Source: Desarmillaria ectypa
Taxonomy: Eukaryota; Basidiomycota; Agaricomycetes; Agaricales; Physalacriaceae
Assembly (NCBI GenBank): GCA_030407005.1
Contig: JAUDYN010000003.1
Span: forward strand, 496,001 to 560,000
Direction: 5' to 3'
Length of the DNA stretch: 64,000 bases
The notes under the pieces were generated by a model that was given only the letters and a program-made list of their open reading frames with translations, searched no databases and had not been told where the DNA came from. Shown piece by piece: positions 36,874 to 46,654 of this stretch. Position 1 is the stretch's first letter; every line of letters starts with the position of its first letter. The position numbers and the translations under genes are program-made.

Positions 36874-36880
36874 TATAAAA
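36874..36880 (+). promoter_or_regulatory. TATA box of the secreted Asn/Gly-rich protein gene
   Basis: TATAAAA, 230 bases before the start codon and about 30-40 bases before a pyrimidine-rich CT tract where transcription may start. One of the few clear TATA boxes in the window, in line with strong expression of a secreted protein gene. Confidence 0.5.
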
Positions 36881-36979
36881 GGCTCCTGGACTTGCCCCGT
36901 TTTTCTAGTTTACCACTCTCTCTTTCCGCCCATCTTCGTCTTTTCCTTCGCAGCCGTGCTGCTTGGCTTTCCCCTTCTT

Positions 36980-37029
36980 GTAAGCCTCTCTGGTGTTTCA
37001 TACTGATGCTTGGGGCTTATTGCTTGCAG
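36980..37029 (+). other. Probable 5' UTR intron
   Basis: 50 bases, GTAAGC donor and TTGCAG acceptor after a pyrimidine-containing stretch, located before the start codon at 37104. Its size matches the coding introns. Confidence 0.5.
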
Positions 37030-37103
37030 TTATACTTTCCAGTCAACTCTCCTTCACATTCTTTCTTCTACGGCTTCCGCGAAGTCACGTTCCTTGCGCC
37101 ATC

Positions 37104-38480
37104 ATGAAGTTCTCAACCTCTCTTTCGACGCTTTTCGTCCTTGTGCCTCTCATTTCTCAAGCATCGGCCTTGACTGTTCGACAACAACCTGGACTGGTTC
37201 CCGTTGACCTGGTGAGTCGTCAGCGAGGTGGCTTTGGAGGAGGAAACAGCGGCAACAATGCGGGTGGTGTGAGTAGCAATATTTAGACGATTAGTGTCTT
37301 GCTAACTCTATTTTAGAACAACAATGCTGGTAATGCGGCCAACAATGGCACAGGCAACGCCGCAGGCAATGGTGCTGGCAACAACGGTACGAACAATGCC
37401 GCGGGCAACAACAACAACGATGCCCAAACGTCCTTGAGTGAGCATCATCTCCTTGTTTTCTGAGCGATAACTAACTCATTTTTCCTATAGCTCTCGACCC
37501 CAAAGTTATCGGAGATGGATTCGCGCAAGACGGAAACGAAACACCTGTTGATGGTAAAATTGCTTGATTCCGGCGGTCAGTATGTTCAATTAAATACTTT
37601 ATTTTAGGTCAATCCCCCTCACTGACCACAACGAACAACTTTATCAACTTCTGTTTGACTGTCAATTCTCCTATCACGAACGGGCAGCAAATCCAAGGTG
37701 GTTCATGCAACCCGATACCAATTGGTGCCATACCAAGTACTGACAACATGCCTTCCGCCAAGTTTCAAGTTCCCGCCAATGGTGACACCCTCAAGGCAAA
37801 CACATTGTTCACTGTGGAGATGGCTATTAAGAACATGCAAACTGGAACGTTTGTGAACGCACAGACCAACTATTTTTCTGCTCCCCAGCAGTTGAACGGA
37901 CAGGGTCAGATCATCGGTCACACTCACGTCGTCATCGAAGAGCTCGATTCGCTTACCCAGACGACGCCTACAAACCCTAAGAACTTTGCATTCTTCAAGG
38001 TAACGTCCTATTTTGCGTGGAATTTATCGATTACTGAGGCATTCTTTTAGGGTATCAATGGTGCTGCTCAGGGTGGTGTTGTTACTGCCGATGTTACTAA
38101 CGGTCTTCCTGCGGGGGCATACCGAATCTGTTCGATTAACTCGTCGTCAAACCACCAGCCTGTGATCGTACCCATCGCTCAGCATGGCAGTCTGGATGAC
38201 TGCTCCTACGTGAGTGAAGTCGTGACGCACTTTTAGTATTTACTGACAAAAAAAACATCAGTTCACCGTCACAGCGGACGGCCAAGCAGCTGGCAACAAC
38301 GGCGGTGCTGGTGCTGGTGCTTCGAGCAGTGCTGCTGGTGCTGCTGCCACTGGAGCCAACGCTCAAGGAAATGGCCAGGTGCGTATTTTCCATTCATCGT
38401 AAATATCCCGTGCTGACATTTCATAGGGTGCGAATGGCAAGACCAACCGTCGTAGCGGATGGATAGCGCGGGAATACTAA
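37104..38480 (+). CDS. Secreted Asn/Gly-rich protein with conserved fungal core
   Basis: Seven exons: 37104..37268, 37317..37437, 37491..37553, 37608..37999, 38051..38209, 38262..38378, 38427..38480; 356 residues. The signal peptide is clear (MKFSTSLSTLFVLVPLISQASA). A spacer of repeated NNAGN/NGAGN units is coded mainly by the second exon. The core has GGSCNPIPIGAIPSTDNMP, NGDTLKANTLFTVEMAIKN, GTFVNAQTNYFSAPQQL, IIGHTHVVIEELDSL and ICSINSSSNHQPVIVPIAQH, blocks found in a large group of secreted agaricomycete proteins of unknown function. Paired His in GHTHVV and the H in IAQHGSLDDC could bind metal; that is inference. The tail is Ala/Gly-rich and ends in basic residues, without a GPI signal. 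Confidence 0.8.
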
Positions 38481-39104
38481 GTGTCCTCCCAACTTGAGAC
38501 TGCTGTCGAGACCGTATAGACGGGGCAGGCTCCGACGACTTAGATTCTCACGCAGGTTCTTGTACATTGTATTTTTTCACATTCGTATCGTCCAGTCTGG
38601 TTTCATACCCGCATTTTGTTTCTTTTTGTACTTCATGATGCATGATGGCCGGGAGGCTGTCACTTTCAATTATATTCGAGATGGGCTGGTAATTCGTGTG
38701 TAAGAAAACGACAACTTCCAAGACGATGCTCCGTAATAATATAACGAGAATATCAAACCCAGGCAGTGCAATGAATAGGTACCAACCTACTGCGCAGTGG
38801 AAGGTCATGATCCGCTTAGCAATATTTGTCATGCCGGTCTGTCTTGCTCTCTGATCCTGGCGGTCATCTGTAGGCCCACTTTTCGTTGCCAAGTCTTTTG
38901 CCTAGACAAGCGCTAAAGGCTGTCCCTTCCTTACCTTTACTAAGCTTTCCTTCCTTCCTTATTATATATTCTTCTCGCCGCAGGTATGTCCACTTCATTC
39001 TCCGGAGTATCTGAGACTGGTTACCCGGCCTCACCACTGGTTTCAGACCGTTCCAAAGATCTGACTCTCTTGCCTTTTACCTTCATCTAGGCGGTTCTTT
39101 TTCC
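38481..39104. other. Intergenic stretch before the ADAM gene
   Basis: Holds the 3' UTR of the secreted-protein gene and the ADAM promoter. A TATATAT-like string at 38962..38968 and a CCTTCCTTCCTTCCTT tract at 38935..38960 precede the start codon by about 140 bases. No coding signal. Confidence 0.45.
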
Positions 39105-42100
39105 ATGCATTTTCCTCGTTGTCGACGCTTCCATGCGCTGGTAGTCGTCCTTGTCATTTCTTGGCTTGATCTAATTGCTGGTGAGTAGTTTGATATGCTC
39201 AGCGCGACACTTGATAATCATCTTTGCCAGCTTTGAGTGGACCACCTAGGCCACTGAGGTCGTTGGTCCATCCGACAACGAGGTCTCTTGAAATATTGCC
39301 TCGACACTACCAATCTCCTACGAAACGCTCACCACTAGACACGCGCTCCACTACCCTGCGTCACGACGACTCCTTCCGCCTCATTGTCACTGCCTTTGAT
39401 GATCATTTCTACCTTCATCTCCGTCCTAATGACCATCTTGTTCACCCAGCTGCTCGTGTTACTTATCACTCGGCTGATGGCACGACTCATACCGAACCTC
39501 TTCTGCGTGAGAGCGTTAAGGCTTACTTGGGCGAGGTTATCGATCCCCAGTTTTCCGATGCACGGCTGAGAGAAGATGCTGCAAGAGTTGCCCACTCTGC
39601 GTTCCCTGAGGCTGAGCTTGGCTGGGCACGTATCATGATCCATGACCAAGGCGACGACGAGCGACCGCCCACATTTGAGGGTGCCTTTACCGTGGATGGC
39701 GTCGTGCACCACGTCATGACAAAGGACCATTATTTGCGGACAAAATACCCGCTCGATCCGGAGATCGTGCATTCAATAGATGATATGGTCATCTGGAGGG
39801 ACTCAGACGTGATGACGCCTGAAGAGGAGCAGCTTGCCAGGACCGGATCGTATTCCGAGTCTGAGCCGCCTAGCGCACCACGTACCTGTGCCCATGACAA
39901 AATGTCTTACAATACTCCAGAACAGAATCCTATCTTCCAAAAGCCTGCCATGACGCCATGGTATGGACTGGGAGTATTTGGGAATACTACGCTATCGCGG
40001 AGGGATGATGTTGCCGGGGGTGGTATGAGCACAAAGTATGGACGAATTTTTACATTCATACCTTCCTAACTCTCCATTCAGTTTTGCTAACGTTATCGGT
40101 GACAATTCCGGGTGCCCAAAGTCTCAGCAAGTTCTCTACATGGGCGTCGCTGCCGATTGCCAATATGTCTTGCAATACGGCAACAAAGATAACGCTACGA
40201 AACAGATTCTCAATGACTGGAATTTGGCTAGCAGTCTGTACAAATCCACCTTCAACGTTAGTCTGGGCATTGTCGAGCTTCAAGTACAGGATTCGAGGTA
40301 ACAGCTAACCATTCAATCCAATCCAATCATCGAGCATACCGCTGACGTGTTTTATTTAGTTGCCCATCTACCACCAATTCCAGCGTGCCGTGGAATGTGG
40401 CTTGTAGTGATAGCATCACCTTGAATGATCGCCTGTCCATTTTCTCGCAGTGGAGAGGTAACAAAGGCAGTGATGGTGTCGGTTTGTGGCACCTCATGAG
40501 TGGCTGCCCCACTGGTTCGGAGGTGGGAATTGCTTGGCTCGCCACCTTGTGAGTCCCACGTTGTGATAACCCAATACAGTTTAGACGGAACTGACCTAAA
40601 CATGTAGATGCCAACAAACTTCTTCCGGAGATACTGGCTCAGTCGTATCTGGAACTGCTGTATCAACCAGTGGACGGACCGAGTGGCAGGTCGTCGCTCA
40701 TGAAGTTGGGCATAACTTTGGCGCAATTGTGAGTCCTTTCCCACCATATACTGATGCTTTACTTTTACTGACATCCGTTCAATAGCACGATGTGTGTATT
40801 TTCTCCTCTATCTCTTCCATCTCCTCATGACGAATTGGGATTAGTGCGCAGATGGTTGTTCTGAGACTGATTCATGCTGTCCTTTGAACACCAACACCTG
40901 CGATGCTACTTCCAGGTTCATCATGAGTCCTGTGTCACAGTCATCCGAACAACTGTTCTCTCCTTGCAGCCTGGGAAATATCTGTCAGTATTCAAATCTG
41001 TTGCCCATCTCTTGTTCTCATAGGCGATCTCAGGCTCTGTAATTGGAGGCACAAGCGGCTCAAGACTCAATTCTACTTGTTTAGTTGACGCTTCTTCGGC
41101 GAAGGGCGTCATATCACTACAGATGTGTGGTAACGGTATAGTTGAAGCCGGTGAAGATTGTGATCCAGGAACCGGCGTTGATTCTAATTGTTGTGATTCT
41201 TCGACTTGCAAGTTCAAGAATGGCGCTGTCTGTGATCCCGACAACAGCGCTTGTTGCACCAGTCAATGCGCTTTTGCTCCGTCCACCCAAGTCTGTAGGG
41301 CTTCTAGAGACTCTCGCTGTGATACTGCTGAGACATGTACGGGCAACTCGTCAGCATGTCCTAGCGACGTCGTAGCGCCTAACGGTCGGTGGTGCCGGAT
41401 TCCATGTCATATTCAATATTTATCTGTTTTTAGGGCAATCGTGCGGTTCCAATGGCTTAGCTTGTGCTAGCGGTCAATGCACATCTGTTTCGCGTTTGTC
41501 TCCTATTTTTGGGGGGTTCGTATAAGCGACTAACATCATGATAGTTCAATGTCAATCCGTGGGGGCATCCATGAACCTGACAACAGGGTGTTCGAACCGC
41601 AATGATCAGACGTGTCAGATTTCCTGCCAGGACCCGAATCACGGCAACCAATGTGTCCTCTTGTCTTCTCTTCTCATAGACGGCTCCCCTTGTGGTATGC
41701 ATGCCGTGTTTTCGTTGCGTGCGCGTGATTGCTCACTAAAATCATGGTCAGGTTATGGTGGAACTTGCCAATCGGGCACCTGTCGGAGCGGAAGTGCTAT
41801 AGATACCGCCAAGGTTTGTTCTCAGTCACGATCTTTTGCGGGGATATGCTCAGAAAGCTGTTTATGCAGGCGTGGTATAGGCAGAATCTCCAGATAGCGA
41901 TACCGGTGACTGTCATTGCCGGCCTCGTCGTGTTAGCATTGCTGTGGGCATTGATTAGAGGTTCGTTGGTGTTTCCTTATACTACTCTTCTCGGCGTTGA
42001 TATACCTTCAACAGGAATCCGGCGTTGTATGACCTCTCGGAGACAGGCTGTAAGGCCATCAATGACTCCGACCTATTCAAGGTTGCGTCATGATAGAATA

Positions 42101-42278
42101 GCAAGTTATAACAGGGCTGTACCCACTTATATGGGGTGAGTAGTGATGCTGCTTCGTACGACATATCGTAGATCTGATACCAACCACTTGTAGTACCGGT
42201 CCGCCTGGCAGAGACATTTCTCGGGGCCGGATGAATTGGGTAGATGAGAGCACGTACAACGGACCGCCACATCCGTAA
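39105..42278 (+). CDS. Membrane-anchored ADAM-type metalloprotease with disintegrin domain
   Basis: Fourteen exons: 39105..39180, 39231..40035, 40082..40297, 40360..40548, 40608..40728, 40786..40791, 40845..40983, 41034..41384, 41434..41493, 41545..41694, 41752..41813, 41870..41960, 42015..42135, 42194..42278; 823 residues. A hydrophobic signal segment is followed by a long prodomain and a reprolysin-type catalytic domain with [13 protein letters not shown] (zinc ligands His460, His464, His470). His470 and Asp471 come from a 6-base exon. A disintegrin domain begins near residue 548 ([15 protein letters not shown]) and is followed by Cys-rich repeats. One membrane helix near residues 734-752 ([20 protein letters not shown]) and a basic 70-residue cytosolic tail complete it. 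In animals, ADAMs shed surface proteins; fungal ADAMs exist but are little studied. Substrate unknown. Confidence 0.9.
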
Positions 42279-43230
42279 TATTGCAGTCTCCTCCATCGTT
42301 TGTTATCGCTGAATCATTTGCTACCATTTATTCCAATATCTTTCCATCGATATAGTAATGTATTGTTTTAAGGACAGTGTACTGACAGTTGTAGCATAAA
42401 GAACTGGATGGTATCAATGACCGCGTTCAAGGAGTAAATGCGTTATGTCAAATCTCCAGCAGTCAATGTACATGCAAGTCGGTCGCGAAGAGTCGGATTG
42501 CTAGTCGTTCTCTGGCTGACTTGGTTCGTTTATGTATCCCAACCAGATTGGGACAGTATTGTGCAAGGAGATGTAGAGCGGGCGGTATACAGAGACAAGG
42601 AGCATGGTCTGCGGACGATGCGCTTGTAATAACAAACGCTATGGGAGTTTTTTTGGCGGACATACGTACAATAATGCACTTCGGCACTGAATCAAACTAG
42701 GCTTTTACTGGTCTAGGGTACTCTCTCAACGTGTTTCAGTAATTATACTTCGCGTTGACCAACAGTGAAAACAAACCCACAACACTGATCCGTTCTCCCT
42801 GATTGGTCGTTGAGGCTGTTTCTGTGACTACATACCAACAAGACATTCTCGATTGTACACTCCGCTGGGACGAGATACTTACTACGCATTGAACAGCCCG
42901 GAGACGATAAATGATGGAGCAGAACGTTCTTGTGCTTATACAAATTGAATGTGCTTTCGGCGTCGACGGTCACTGTCTCTAGCAGAGACAAAATTCCTCG
43001 ACCTGGCAATTATATGCCTCGCAGTTGCAAGGTGCACGACGTAACGGAAGCTGTCCTGCTGCAGTTGACGACATCAATAGATAGTTATGTGATTTGTGTG
43101 GGTGCAAGCAACGTACTACTCTGTAAGAACAGACGTGCATAATTTTACAAGACTACGTACGATAACATTTTAACATACAGTGTGTAATCGCGAACTAATC
43201 AGGCGGCGAGGAATGCTACTGATACAGTTA
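42279..43230. other. Intergenic stretch between convergent genes
   Basis: Between the ADAM stop and the stop of the aspartic-protease-like gene. About 950 bases, longer than two UTRs usually need, yet I find no conserved frame; the short frames present lack motifs. Confidence 0.5.
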
Positions 43231-45172
43231 CTACGGATTGGTAGAGCTCATGGTGAGGTAACTCTCTCTCCTTTTCTCGTCCGGAGATCCGTAGTGCGAC
43301 CGCCTCTCTGTGATGCTCATAATACCACCAGTGTTTACGGGATTAGCGGGATAAGAGGGCGGCGGAGAAGATAATCGGTTCGTTGCTGAGTCGGAAGGTT
43401 CACTTGATACGGAATAACCTCCGTGCACCGACGAAGCGTTTCCGGAGGGAATCGCATGCGCATAGGATGACATCGGTGGTGAGGTACTAGTCGTTTCAGG
43501 TGTGAAAGGCGTGACGACCCAATCTGGTGGAGGAGCCGGTGTTGCCCCACCAGAGTGCATGGGCTCCTTGTAGCCGCCAGGTAGAGACTCGGAAGAATCT
43601 CTGCGGGCTTGGCGTTTACGAATAGCTCGGTAGATCAATATGCCTGCAACGATGACCAGGACAGCGAAAGCTGCTGATCCGACGGCAATTCCAACGATCG
43701 CACCCGTAGAAAGGCCGTTGTTCGTGTTGGATGGCTTGTTTTGTGCAAATCCTACTTTACCCGTGGTGGCATTTGAGATTGAAAAAATGCTAGAATAATC
43801 GTCAATTGACGGGGACAACAACGGGAGTAATGACACGTACACATAAACTGAAGAAAGGAAACTGGAACCCAAAAGATATTCTGTGGCTAAAGGCGATGAC
43901 CACTCCTGAATGATGCCGGTACATTGGGCGTTCTGGTTGACGATTAGTGTTGATTCATCGAGAGTGACCGCTAAATTGTTGACGGTAAGAATCATTTTCA
44001 TTTTCGTGTCGCATGGAATGCTGTAGATATTGGTGGAAGGGGTGTTGCCGACGACAGAAGCACCACTGATGCTAGCATCTAACAGCAATACACATGAGTG
44101 TTATACTCAAAAAAACGTACGGGAGAAAACTGACACAGCACGTTAGCATCCTGTTGAGGGAGGATGAGCGCATTGTAGACTGGATCAATTGCAGTTACGA
44201 GATTGCCGCTACGAGAAATATTGCCGTTGCTTGTGGTCAACGTCCAGCTGTCGAGATTGATATAGAAGTCCGTATCCAGACTGCTGGTATTGAACGTCTG
44301 CATCTCTTTCCAGGCGACGTTGCCTTGGTAGTACGATGTCTCCGGTTGGATAAGGTGAAGATATCCTCCGTTACTCGAGGAACCGGTATTAGGGCTCAGT
44401 GCCATGCCATAAGTAAAATTTTCGCCGGCTGGTTGTCCTGAAAGGTAACCACCGAAGATAGTGGCGTTGAAATTCCCGTCTCCTGCGAAGTTGGTTATTT
44501 GGAAGTCTGTCAATGAACGAGAAAGACGCGCTTGAATTAGGTCCAAGACCCAAGATACCAGAAATTCCAGGCGAGAACATCGAGTTGGATTGGTTGGCTA
44601 CCACGACTGCAGCAACGGCCATGAGGGGTATCTATACGGTATAACCTTTCAGACGTACTGGTCTGGTTAGCGTAGCTCCATTCCTCTCCGTTGGTCTTTT
44701 TGAGACCACAGCTCTCTGTGATCAAGTTCCCATCTGCGGAAGTGCCGCCAATTATTGCGACGTTCTGGCCACCAGAAAGGTCCGTGGCAGTTGTTGACTC
44801 CGTACGATTGTACCTGATGTCAGCCGATCTGAGGGAACGAATGACTTGTCAAGAGAATATACATACAGTTGAACACCATCGCACGTCTGGCAACTTGTGC
44901 CCGCGACGGTAACATAGCCAGTGCTTGTTGTAAGCCCAAACGAGAAATGTTGTGCCGAGGCGCCCGTTGACTGGGAACACACTAAGCTTGCTAGCTCGGG
45001 CCAAAATAGGTACGAGACATACCATAACGACACTGACTGTGTACGAATTATTGTCGATGGCCACAGGAACGGTAACAGTCGCATATTCACTGCCCCCGCT
45101 ATCACGTCTTCGTAAACGAGAGGAAACGACCAACGAAAAGAAAGGGAAGAAGTGCAAGGGTGTGAGCTTCAT
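43231..45172 (-). CDS. Membrane-anchored aspartic-protease-fold protein lacking the first catalytic Asp
   Basis: Seven minus-strand exons: 45023..45172, 44867..44970, 44659..44813, 44532..44606, 44135..44482, 43841..44078, 43231..43789; 542 residues. A signal peptide (MKLTPLHFFPFFSLVVSS) is followed by the pepsin-like fold: a two-Cys loop (GTSCQTCDGVQLY), NQTIVVANQSN, GISGILGLGPN, NATIFGGYLSG, NFTYGMALSP. Where active pepsins have DTGS this one reads STGAS (Ser51), just after an intron; the second site is IDPVYNALILP (Asp261), not DTG. A membrane helix (AIVGIAVGSAAFAVLVIVAGIL) and a long Pro/Ser cytosolic tail follow. Many agaricomycetes have such anchored A1-family proteins; this one is predicted not to be a protease. 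Intron 44483..44531 needs a weak GC donor; a GT-AG alternative (44483-linked motif loss) is discussed under findings. Confidence 0.75.
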
Positions 45173-45538
45173 GGCAGGGGCGGAGTCCAACGCACTTTAG
45201 ACTCTATTTCATGCTAAATATGCCGCCAACCACCCCAAACATATTTTAACAAAGAGCGCCTGATCAATCTACGCTCACTACGATGATAGACTGCCAAGCC
45301 ACATGCCTGGAAGCCCCTAGCGGTGAATGAAACTAGGCAATAAAGGGTCACTTGCAACTCAGAGACTTGATACCTGTACAGGGCCCTCGTTTGTAAAAAG
45401 GAAAGGTCCGTTGGAGGAAGAGGATACAAACATCCTTTAGCAATCTGCGATCCACATTCGTCGACATTTGGTTCCGTCACTGTACATACCCAAGACAACA
45501 TTGAGTAGTATGAGACTGCCCAACGGAGAATACAATTT
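45173..45538. other. Intergenic stretch between the aspartic-protease-like gene and CLPP
   Basis: 366 bases between a start codon and the stop codon of the next minus-strand gene; promoter plus 3' UTR. Nothing further recognised. Confidence 0.5.
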
Positions 45539-46654
45539 TTATGATTGGCTATCGCCGTCGGATTTGGGGCTCTTCTCCAGTATTGTATCTACAATCCCAA
45601 AGTCTAAGGCTTCCTTAGCTACAGTATGGAAGGGTCAGAGTTTGAACGTTAATGATGAATTGAATGCTGAACCTGTCATGAAGTTATCGCGTTCGAGCGC
45701 ATTTTCTGGGCATGCGTATTAGTAGGGAAACTGGACGGTGTGCAAGAAAACGTACCGAACCGAGCGAGGCCCTTGCTTACTGATTCCCCTGGTTTCGCGC
45801 AATGTTTCTGGTAAATTCCTGTCAGTAACTGACGTATTCGTAGAATTTCCTTAGCATGGATAGCAATGTCAGAAGCTTGGCCAGATGCGCCACCGGAAGG
45901 CTCTAGAAGCAGCAATCAGCATAGAATCGCAGTCAGAGCCACTGAGCACGGACGATGGATCATAATGCTGGCATTCGGTAAGCAGTGACGTTTGCCTTTT
46001 TCTCCCGCAGATAGCAAAAGAGAACCCATGCTAGCTGCTTGCCCAATACAGTACGTGTGTATTGGGGAAGAAACGTACTATCAGCGTGCCGGTGAGTCAG
46101 TTGACCATTGGTACGAAATTGGATGTGCAAACCTGCATCTGCGGAAATCAATTGCGATGAAAATATGTAATGTTACACCCTGCTTACTGTGTCATATATT
46201 GCCAATCCTGCAGTAACACTGCCTCCTGGAGAATTAATGTAGAGGTGTATAGGCTTCGAGGTGTCCTCTGCTTCCAAGAAGAGAAGCTGGGCGACGGTCA
46301 ACGTGGAATCTGTATCTCTTATCTGAGGTATAGATTCAGTAACCAGACTACAAGGAACGCATACGCTTGACGCACCGGACCGTAAAGCATGATGACCCTC
46401 TCCCGTAGCAGGCGCGAGAAGATATCGTACGAGCGTTCACCTCTTCCCTATTCTTCATGGTAAGCAAACAAGCGCCCATTACACTCGCCACAGCGTACCG
46501 TCTGCTCGATGACGATGGGAACGAGGTTAGAAGAAGGCGACTCTCCAGTCCATTGGCCAGCTAACGGATGGAAATGACGGGAACAATGGGTAGCGCGAAT
46601 CAGTGAAAGACGTCGACTTAGACAAGAGAAGCCAGGACGAAATATGGAGGACAT
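45539..46654 (-). CDS. CLPP: Mitochondrial ClpP protease subunit
   Basis: Eight minus-strand exons: 46499..46654, 46365..46447, 46188..46317, 46133..46138, 45954..46077, 45756..45902, 45673..45705, 45539..45618; 252 residues. An Arg/Ser-rich N-terminus ([18 protein letters not shown]) is a mitochondrial presequence; then [41 protein letters not shown], the nucleophile motif [11 protein letters not shown] (Ser141), the His motif [18 protein letters not shown] (His166), and [19 protein letters not shown] with the third acidic residue. ClpP forms a barrel of two heptamers in the matrix and degrades proteins fed by ClpX. The fourth exon is 6 bases and encodes Met-Gln of the conserved YDTMQY stretch. 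Yeast lacks ClpP, while several filamentous fungi have it. No ClpX gene is in this window. Confidence 0.93.

Larger units (their letters stand above)
35535..37103. other. Intergenic stretch including the promoter of the secreted-protein gene
   Basis: About 1.5 kb with no supported gene; a 147-codon minus-strand frame (36147..36590) has no ATG-consistent conserved motif. The right end carries promoter features of the next gene: TATAAAA at 36874..36880 and a likely 5' UTR intron at 36980..37029. Confidence 0.5.

Noticed and set aside
37281..38400. Asn/Gly/Ala repeats as a CRISPR or minisatellite array
   Set aside because: The units are degenerate codons for NNAGN-type residues inside a spliced secreted protein, not regular DNA repeats.
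43231..46654. ADAM, aspartic-protease-like and ClpP genes as one protease cluster
   Set aside because: ClpP is a mitochondrial matrix enzyme and the other two are surface proteins; shared protease-related fold or name is not evidence of a system.
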